Part shown: positions 1 through 22,500 of the stretch, in pieces
How the letters are laid out: every line of letters starts with the position of its first letter
Numbering within the stretch: position 1 is the stretch's first letter
Assembly: GCA_009176605.1 (NCBI GenBank)
Contig: SEYY01021979.1
Location: forward strand, 22,501 to 45,000
From: Armadillidium nasatum
Lineage: Eukaryota; Arthropoda; Malacostraca; Isopoda; Armadillidiidae
Reading direction: 5' to 3'
DNA length: 22,500 bases
Notes under the pieces: generated by a model
Told to the model about the DNA's origin: nothing
The model's input: the letters and a program-made list of their open reading frames with translations, nothing else
Database searches by the model: none
Program-made: the position numbers and the translations under genes

Positions 1-316
1 TTTTTGAGAGGTGAAGGTAAACTTGGATTAAATATTTCAGCTTCTGCATCACTGACAATGATATACACATCATTTTAAAGCTCTTGAGTAGATATAAAAC
101 TTCTATTTGGTAAAGTTTTATACCAGAGTAAAAAAAAATATTTGAAATTGACCTAGACTTTTCACCTTTGATATCAAAAAAAGATATATACTAATTTTGA
201 TTAAATTTGTCATAACTTATTGGCATAAAGTATGCCAAATTTTAGAGTGGACTACTATAATCAAAGCAGCTGTAAATTTACTTAGATATAGTCTTAGCGA
301 GATTTATGTTTTATCT

Positions 317-320
<4 letters not shown>
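1..320 (+). repeat. Left terminal inverted repeat (truncated by window edge)
   Basis: Reverse-complement match to about 3478-3832, starting at the first base of the window. The inner end reaches TTTATCTCAAT at 310-320, where an (AT)n array replaces a short ATATC seed still seen in the right copy. Confidence 0.85.

Positions 321-408
<88 letters not shown>
319..408. repeat. (AT)n array, 90 bp
   Basis: Uninterrupted alternating AT inside the transposon's left inverted repeat. It must postdate the element, because the right repeat has only ATATC at this place. Confidence 0.99.
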
Positions 409-410
<2 letters not shown>

Positions 411-579
411 TTTTATTTCAGAAGTTTACATTAATTAACCTATTGTATATTAAAATTTTAATAAAATACAGTTTATAGTATGGATTCTCTGGGACAGTCT
501 CGATAGGCCCTTGAGGCTTCTAACTGTCTCTATTTTCCTATGTCCTATGTTCCTATGTTCTTTTGATTGAGAAACATTT

Positions 580-2861
580 GCTGTGACCTTTTAAGATGCA
601 TAAAACTAATATTAGAAAAGGTCTCAAGAGAATTACCATGGAAATTCCCTAAACAAGGAATCATTTGTGGTCAAAGAATGTTACGTGTCAAAAGAAAATA
701 ATGTATCACATAGTAGTTCATCGAATAATGCATCTGTCTTCTGAGACAAAATCACATTCAAATATAGAGGAAAAGTTTGTTTCTCCAGAAACTGACCTGG
801 ATATATTTAATAAATCTGACAGTTATTGGTGAATCACCAGTTAAACAAAACTCTCCTAAAACGTAAACCTGAGGATGGACAACAGGAAACTGACAAAATA
901 AAAAATGTTTTTGAAAAGAAACTGAAAATTATATCACCAGTTTGTCAAATTGAAGAAGCATCCACATCAGAAATAAAAAAGAAATTCTGAAGAATCAGAA
1001 ATAATTTCAGTTAAAAAAGAAATTTGGACTTACTAAAAAGAGATCTGAAAAAATATAGATTTTGACAATCCTGCCAAAGAGCTGGAGTATTAAGAGAATT
1101 GGAGCTGGAGTTTTAAGAGAATTGAAGAAGAATTTCATGTTAAACTATTTGGCAAAACGAGCTAAAAAACTTGTTACATCAAAGGATTCTGTCAATGCCA
1201 AATAAAAGAGAGTTTTTATAAAAATGAAGAAGTTAGCAGAATTATGCCAGGGAAAAAAGACTATAGGATGATTAGAAGAGAAGGTGCAAGGCAAGAGTTC
1301 AGGAACACCTTATACTTTGTAATTTGAAAGAAGCTCACCAACTGTTCAAGTCAAAAAATAGAGATATTGAACTTAGTTTCTCAAAGTTTGCTGATCTTAG
1401 ACTAAAAGACTGTGTTCTAGTAGGTGCAAATGGTACACACAATGTGTATGTATGCACAATACATAAAAATGGGAAACTTATGATTGATGAAACATATTTG
1501 CCCATTCTTACTAAAGAAATGAACACATTTCATTTGATAGATTATAAAAAGTGCTTGAAAAATATTTTTTATGCAAGCCAGCAACAGTTGATTGCTTTTT
1601 CAATCAATGTCTAAATTGCTTGAAGGTCATAGATGATTTTATAGTGAAGTTATGTAGTGTATTTCATGATATAATTAAGTACAATATTTGCAGTGAGAAT
1701 CAACTGATAGAACAATCCGACATACTGTGGTACAAAATGCAGATGAATTCATTGAAAAATTTTCCAGAAGGATTCAAAGATTGAGGAGACATGATTTTAT
1801 AGCTAAACAACAGTCCTTAGTCTGCTCTAAGAGTAAGAAAACTTTGAAAAATGGTAAGGTATTGGTTACAGGAGATTTTTCAGAAAATTATTCTATTCCT
1901 GCATTCATTTGTTCTGCAGGATGCTGCACAAGGATACCATTATAATAATGCTCAAGTAACAGTGCATCCCTTTGTTTGCTACTATAGGGATGCAGCAGAC
2001 ATGAAGCATTTAAATGTGGTGATTATCTCAGACTGCCTTCATCATGACACTAGCTGTTCACTTGTATCAATGGAAACTGATTGATTATTTTAGAATTTAT
2101 TTACATTTCAATATTAGTGAAATAATATACTTTTCAGATAGAGCTGTAACTAAGTACAAAAATTACAAAAATTTGTAAATTTATGCCTTCACATAACTGA
2201 CTTTGCAATAAATGCACAATGGTATTTTTTTGCAACCTCCCTTGGAAAAGGGCCATGCAATGGTGTCAGTGGTACTGTGAAGTGACTAACTGCAAAGGCA
2301 AGTCTACAGCGCCCTTATAACATCCAAATTGTGACACCACAACAATATTTGATTTTGGAAGAGAACATTCATGGAATATACTTCATTTACTCAACAACTG
2401 ATGAATGGATAGAAGAGTCAAACTTAGAATAAAGATTTAGAAATGCAAATACAATTCCAGGAACCCAGAAATTATACAGTTTTGTTCCTGTGTCTCAAAT
2501 AGAAATGGAAGTAAGAACAGTTTCAAGCATCAGTAAAGGATGAAAAATAGTAAGGATTGCAAAAAAACCTAAAGAATTTGAATTTGAAGATGTCAAGGGA
2601 TTTGTAACAGCAGTATATGACAATAAATGGTGGTTGGTATGTGTCCTCGAGACATATTCAGACACACTAGATGTAAAACTTAATTTTTTAATACCTAATG
2701 GCCCTTCTGCTTCATTCTGCTATCCATCTAAACCAGATATTTTAATAGTACCTTATTCAGATATACTGACAGTTGTTGATCCAATTACTGTGACCGGAAG
2801 AACTTATAAACTAACAGAAACAGAAATGAATAAAACATCACAAATTCTGAAAAGCAAATAA
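580..2861 (+). pseudogene. Broken transposase-like gene of an arthropod-type DNA transposon
   Basis: Fragments in all three forward frames line up in order with a protein family common in arthropod genomes and annotated as uncharacterised. Near 580-700 there is a stretch with HKTNIRKGLKRITMEI; near 1324-1600 KEAHQLFK, FSKFADLRLKDCVLVGANGT and CTIHKNGKLM; near 1790-2070 DFIAKQQS, LVTGDFSENYS, LQDAAQGYHYNNAQVTVHPF and VVIISDCLHHDT; at 2128-2178 a degraded FSD-x-A-x-x-x-YKN block; at 2220-2285 WYFFATSLGKGPCNGVSGTV then a stop; and 2634-2861 an intact C-terminal piece ending at TAA. Candidate acidic residues are Asp at 1874-1876 and 2137-2139, which would suit a DDE/D-type nuclease (inference). 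At least several frameshifts and stops make it non-functional. An AATAAA overlaps the stop codon. Confidence 0.8.
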
Positions 2862-3477
2862 AATTATTACCGTTCTATTTACATATACAATGTCAAAGTT
2901 GGTTGGTCATATCAACTCATCACAAATTTAAATACAAATATGTAACTACATTAATAAATTGAAATTAAAAATGTATATTTAGAAAAGAGGATGGGTGGCT
3001 GGGACCTGTGGCTTGTTCTGCTGATCTATCAGGATTTGCTCCTGGGCGATAGGGATGCCAAATGTTTGAGAAAAACAGTGGTAGTGGCTTGACCACTATT
3101 GACCATAGCAGAAGTAAAAATTTTTGTCTTTTATCAGAGGAGGGGAGAATGTCAAACCAGGCCATTAATTACTTTTCATTCTAAAAAGGGGAACATTAGT
3201 GACTGTATTTACTTTTACCCTTAAAAACACCAAAAAAAAAAAAATTAAGTAAAAGGTAATAATTACCACGATTTTTGAACACATTGTACACTTTTAATGG
3301 CACAATATCATTTGAGTATTTTCCCTCCTAGTTGCTAGAACAGCATCAGAGGGATTTTTATGAAATTTTATAGCTAATTCAGAGTTAAAAAAGATTTTAA
3401 ATAATTATATAATGATAGCTAATAATGCTATACATAATGAATATTAAAATTCAAACTGTTCTATTACCTAAAAAGAT
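2862..3477. other. Non-coding 3' interior of the transposon
   Basis: Lies between the broken gene and the right inverted repeat. A GC-richer block at 2995-3190, including GATGGGTGGCTGGGACCTGTG and GGGAGAATGTCAAACCAGG, looks like conserved element sequence and not a host gene. The part 3216-3410 has a second copy at 4725-4895. Confidence 0.55.
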
Positions 3478-3832
3478 GATATTTGAGACAAAATATGAAT
3501 TTTCATTAAGAAAATACTTAAGTAAATTTGTAGCAGCTTTGAATCTAAACAAATTCTCACTCTAAAATTTGGCATACTTTGTGCCAATAGGATGACCAAA
3601 TTATATTTTGTCACAAATTTGATCAAAATATAAGAGATCTTTTTTCTTTATCAAAGGTTAATTAAAGGTCAAAATCTAGGTCAAATAATTTTTTTTTTTT
3701 TACTCTTGACATAAAATTTTCCTAAATAAATGTTTTATATCTACCCATGAGCTTTAAAATGATGTGTATATCATTGTTATTGGTTATGCAGAAGCTGAAA
3801 TATTTAACTTCAAAGTTTGCCTCCACCTTTTA
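3478..3832 (-). repeat. Right terminal inverted repeat
   Basis: Inverted counterpart of 1-320. The similarity probably continues right of 3832 but its partner would lie outside the window. The arm lacks the (AT)n insertion of the left copy and is therefore closer to the original state at that spot. Confidence 0.85.
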
Positions 3833-3985
3833 AAAATGAACTTTTTGTCAAAGTTCCTTGATCTGTATCTCCCAACTGTTTGAGCTATGAACTTGGGATA
3901 AAGACCATACTCATTTTTTTCAATAAGATATATAGGTATGTCAAAAGTCATGAATATTGAAGAGGTTAAGGGTTTTTGTGTAGGT

Positions 3986-4030
3986 CAGCGGTTCCCAACC
4001 TGGGGTACGCGTACCCCTGGGGGTACGTCT
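3986..4030 (+). mobile_element. hAT-like transposon terminus
   Basis: CAGCGGTTCCCAACCTGGGG closely resembles the widely spread hAT terminal motif CAGTGGTTCCCAACCTGGGG (known from the family, recalled). It runs straight into the 16-bp perfect palindrome GGGGTACGCGTACCCC at 4002-4017 and a further GGGGGTACG. I found no matching opposite end in the window, so this is a solo or truncated terminus. Confidence 0.65.
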
Positions 4031-4089
4031 GCTATCGATTGGGGGTAGACAAAAAAATATATGGCTTAATTAAAAAAGAATAAAAGGAA

Positions 4090-4724
<635 letters not shown>

Positions 4725-4895
4725 TTTTTACTCTAAAAATACCCCCCCCAAAAAATAAATAAATAAAATAAAAGTAATAAATACTCCGATTTAATGGTGT
4801 ATTATCATTTGGGTTCGCACCTCCTGGTTTGTGCCACACCATCAGAGGGATTCATATAAAATTTTATAGCTATTTCAGAGCTAAAAATGATTTAA
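4725..4895 (+). repeat. Second partial copy of transposon inner 3' region
   Basis: Direct-orientation similarity to 3216-3410. Shared words include TTTAATGG, TATCATTTG, CATCAGAGGGATT and AAATTTTATAGCTA followed by TTCAGAG. Identity is moderate, so the two copies are old or belong to related subfamilies. Confidence 0.7.
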
Positions 4896-5085
4896 AAACA
4901 AAAAATTTTTTTTTCATAATGTATTAAAAATAAAAAAATGAAATATTAAGAAATAAAGTAAATTATGCATATTAAATTTAAATTTTTTTTTTTTTTAACA
5001 TTATTATTGCATTATGAAAGGCCCAGCATTCGCCCAGGTTGAAGCCTTCAGGCGTACTTTTACCCTTTAAGTCCAGGTTAGGTTA

Positions 5086-5125
5086 AGTCAAACTAGTTTG
5101 TTAGATATAACAAACTAGTATGACT
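5086..5125. repeat. Near-perfect 40-bp hairpin
   Basis: Stem AGTCA, one A-A mismatch, then ACTAGTTTGTTA (5092-5103), loop GATA, TAACAAACTAGT (5108-5119), A, TGACT. It sits at the end of a GC-richer island (5020-5085) and is unlike the surrounding AT-rich DNA. Confidence 0.9.
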
Positions 5126-6988
<1,863 letters not shown>

Positions 6989-7024
6989 ATGAATCCCTAT
7001 TAATAACAAAAGCTAATGGCATAC
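6989..7024 (+). repeat. 36-bp direct repeat, copy A
   Basis: Starts ATGAATCCCTATTAATAACA and ends AATGGCATAC; identical to 7134-7169. Confidence 0.97.
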
Positions 7025-7046
7025 AAAGATATAGAGGTTATTATCT

Positions 7047-7328
7047 CATACACAAATATAAATATTTGTATATGATTTATTCAATAATTGCAACTTCATA
7101 CACAAATATGATTATCTATGTATGGTGCAACTAATGAATCCCTATTAATAACAAAAGCTAATGGCATACACAGATATGAATATCTGTGTAGTGCTTAATT
7201 TTACAAAGTTTGTCTCATACACAAATATAAATATTTGTGTATGGTTTATCCAATAAACTTCTACAATATATGAAAATATGAATTAATGAGAATGATATCA
7301 CATACACAAATATGAATATTTGTGTAGG
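7047..7328. repeat. Cluster of five related ~28-bp palindromes
   Basis: Palindromes at 7047-7074, 7097-7124, 7165-7192, 7216-7243 and 7301-7328. The fourth is perfect: CATACACAAATAT, AA, ATATTTGTGTATG. The others differ at a few bases. The third carries paired changes in its two arms (CAGATAT with ATATCTG against CAAATAT with ATATTTG), so pairing is kept despite sequence change. Confidence 0.9.
7134..7169 (+). repeat. 36-bp direct repeat, copy B
   Basis: Exact match to 6989-7024, offset 145 bp; its last bases overlap the start of the third palindrome of the cluster. Confidence 0.97.
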
Positions 7329-8035
<707 letters not shown>

Positions 8036-8305
8036 TGTAAATTTCGTTGAAATCAAATGAATATTTAATATATTTGAGAAGATTTAAATTTTGACATTGG
8101 GGCCTTCAAAATTTTGATCTTATAACAAAAGATTTGAAAAAGAGTATTTCCACCCAAGAAATTTTTACTTTTTGTTTTGGAATATTGTTTAAAGGAAGCA
8201 TAAGCCTAAAACTTATTTAGTAAGTAGCCTATTTAAATACTATATGTTCTGTCATCATTTTTCATTGTTTCAGTATGACTTAATTTACCTCATTAAAAAG
8301 TTTTT

Positions 8306-8420
8306 ACCTGTTAGGATTTGCCCCACTTGACATTTTCTACAACAATGAATTTTCCAGGCTTTAAAAACCTTGAGTGTTGTATGTTGTAGAAAATGTCAAG
8401 TGTAGTAAATCCTGACAGTT
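8306..8420. repeat. Inverted repeat with 39-bp arms (hairpin, MITE-like)
   Basis: Arms 8306-8344 and 8382-8420 pair with about five mismatches, including a perfect 21-bp block (8324-8344 with 8382-8402). The loop is 37 nt. Size and shape would suit a small foldback element or a precursor-miRNA-like transcript; the sequence alone does not decide. Confidence 0.88.
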
Positions 8421-8857
8421 AAGAAATTTCTATTGGGGTAGTTTAAGACATTGAAACATTTGGTTTTACTAGACACCCTTAATGTTTTCTTCAATACTGT
8501 CAGTTTTTAGCTAAAAGAGGAAACTTTCATCTATTCTTAGCATATATTAAAGAATTTAATATTATAGTATTGTAAGATAACAATTAACAGTTTCATAAAA
8601 AAAATTAATACCTTAGGATATAAAACAATATTATTTGCCAATTCTCAATGCTTTATTTAGAAAATGCAATTTTACAGTAGGTTCTATGTGCATTAAATAC
8701 AATAATAATGTTGTAAATATGCAGTTCTCTGAAAATTGACTTCTAGAGAGAAACACAATGGTTCCCATTAAGCCCCAATGTTTTATATCTACCTATATAA
8801 AATTTTAACTCATTTAATGAAAGTAAAGTAATTTGTTATTAATAAAGTAACCAAAAT
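8421..8857. other. AT-rich sequence, nothing recognised
   Basis: No gene, RNA or repeat supported here. Confidence 0.5.
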
Positions 8858-8867
8858 GATGATGATG

Positions 8868-8919
<52 letters not shown>

Positions 8920-8926
8920 TAATTAT
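8858..8926. repeat. (GAT)n(AAT)n trinucleotide array
   Basis: GAT repeats pass into AAT/TAA repeats. Imperfect trinucleotide units continue to about 9080. Confidence 0.95.
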
Positions 8927-9275
8927 ACCACTAATAGTAATAAATTAATAATGAATAATAATAATAATAATTATTCAAATTTTAAGAAATATAAAAATAA
9001 GAATAGTAATTGTAGTAATACTACTACTAATAGTAATATACCAATATTAATACTAATAATAATAGTAACACTACTACTAACATATCACTGCAACTACTGG
9101 TAATTATTGACTTAAAATATACTGTACATTTATACTATACAGCCAAGTTTTCACAACCTTCCATATTTGTCCCACATATCCACATTTATCTCACTTTATG
9201 GTATAAATTAAAATAACCAAGATAATTTACTACATGTTTGATTATACCTTGTATTACTTTTTTTTACTTCTACAG
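8927..9275. other. Degenerate trinucleotide-rich DNA ending in the exon 1 acceptor
   Basis: TAA/TAG/CTA units decay gradually to 9080. The last part contains a T-rich pyrimidine tract (9258-9275) ending TACAG, read as the 3' end of a 5' UTR intron. No convincing promoter was seen. Confidence 0.5.
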
Positions 9276-9282
9276 TATAATC

Positions 9283-22500
<13,218 letters not shown>

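Larger units (their letters stand above)
1..3840 (+). mobile_element. Degenerate DNA transposon with >320-bp terminal inverted repeats
   Basis: Positions 1-320 and about 3478-3832 are inverted copies of each other, alignable end to end with roughly 75-80% identity by eye. Shared blocks include TTAAATATTTCAGCTTCTGC, GATATACACATCATTTTAAAG and the arm around CAAAGTATGCCAAATTTTAG (left about 225-245). They bracket a broken transposase-like gene. The left terminus is cut by the window edge and the true right end was not fixed, so neither outer tip nor a target-site duplication can be read. I do not recognise the superfamily with certainty. Confidence 0.85.

Noticed and set aside
478..560. Segment with TTCCTATGTCCTATGTTCCT short tandem pattern
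   Set aside because: Only a few imperfect CTATGTTC units; could be a SINE tail but I cannot support an element boundary.
2965..3165. Minus-strand 66-codon frame within the transposon
   Set aside because: It overlaps a non-coding block that looks like transposon sequence, and the peptide matches nothing I know.

Overview
This is a eukaryotic, AT-rich, repeat-laden window. Its only convincing host gene is the 5' part of a CYFIP/Sra-1 (cytoplasmic FMR1-interacting protein) gene on the + strand. The protein pattern looks arthropod, and the many very long (AT)n arrays, together with TAA/TTA arrays, resemble decapod crustacean genomes. The species is an inference; the sequence does not name it.

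Layout. Positions 1-3840 hold most of a decayed DNA transposon. It has inverted repeats of at least 320 bp at both ends, and the left one runs off the window. Between them lies a broken transposase-like gene (about 580-2861). Next come a hAT-like terminus (3986-4030), a second partial copy of the transposon's inner 3' region (4725-4895), a 40-bp hairpin (5086-5125), and AT-rich DNA with several (AT)n arrays. Positions 6989-7328 hold an unusual cluster of five 28-bp palindromes and a 36-bp direct repeat. A 39-bp inverted repeat lies at 8306-8420.

From 9276 to the end is the CYFIP gene. Fifteen coding exons carry the start codon and about 793 codons, roughly the first 63% of a ~1250-residue protein. 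The remainder lies beyond the right edge. All exon phases join correctly. Two exons (4 and 10) each carry a single extra base that breaks the frame. The large intron 11 holds a probable 69-nt, phase 0-0 cassette exon that would insert 23 residues directly after the conserved GRRIQ motif, beside a Rac1-binding surface. Several introns are dominated by (AT)n, and one acceptor AG is formed directly at the end of an (AT)n array. Intron 5 contains an antisense coding remnant.

Function. CYFIP is the Rac1-binding scaffold of the WAVE regulatory complex, which drives Arp2/3-dependent actin assembly. No other host gene is visible. Long open frames made of alternating Ile-Tyr are (AT)n arrays and not genes.
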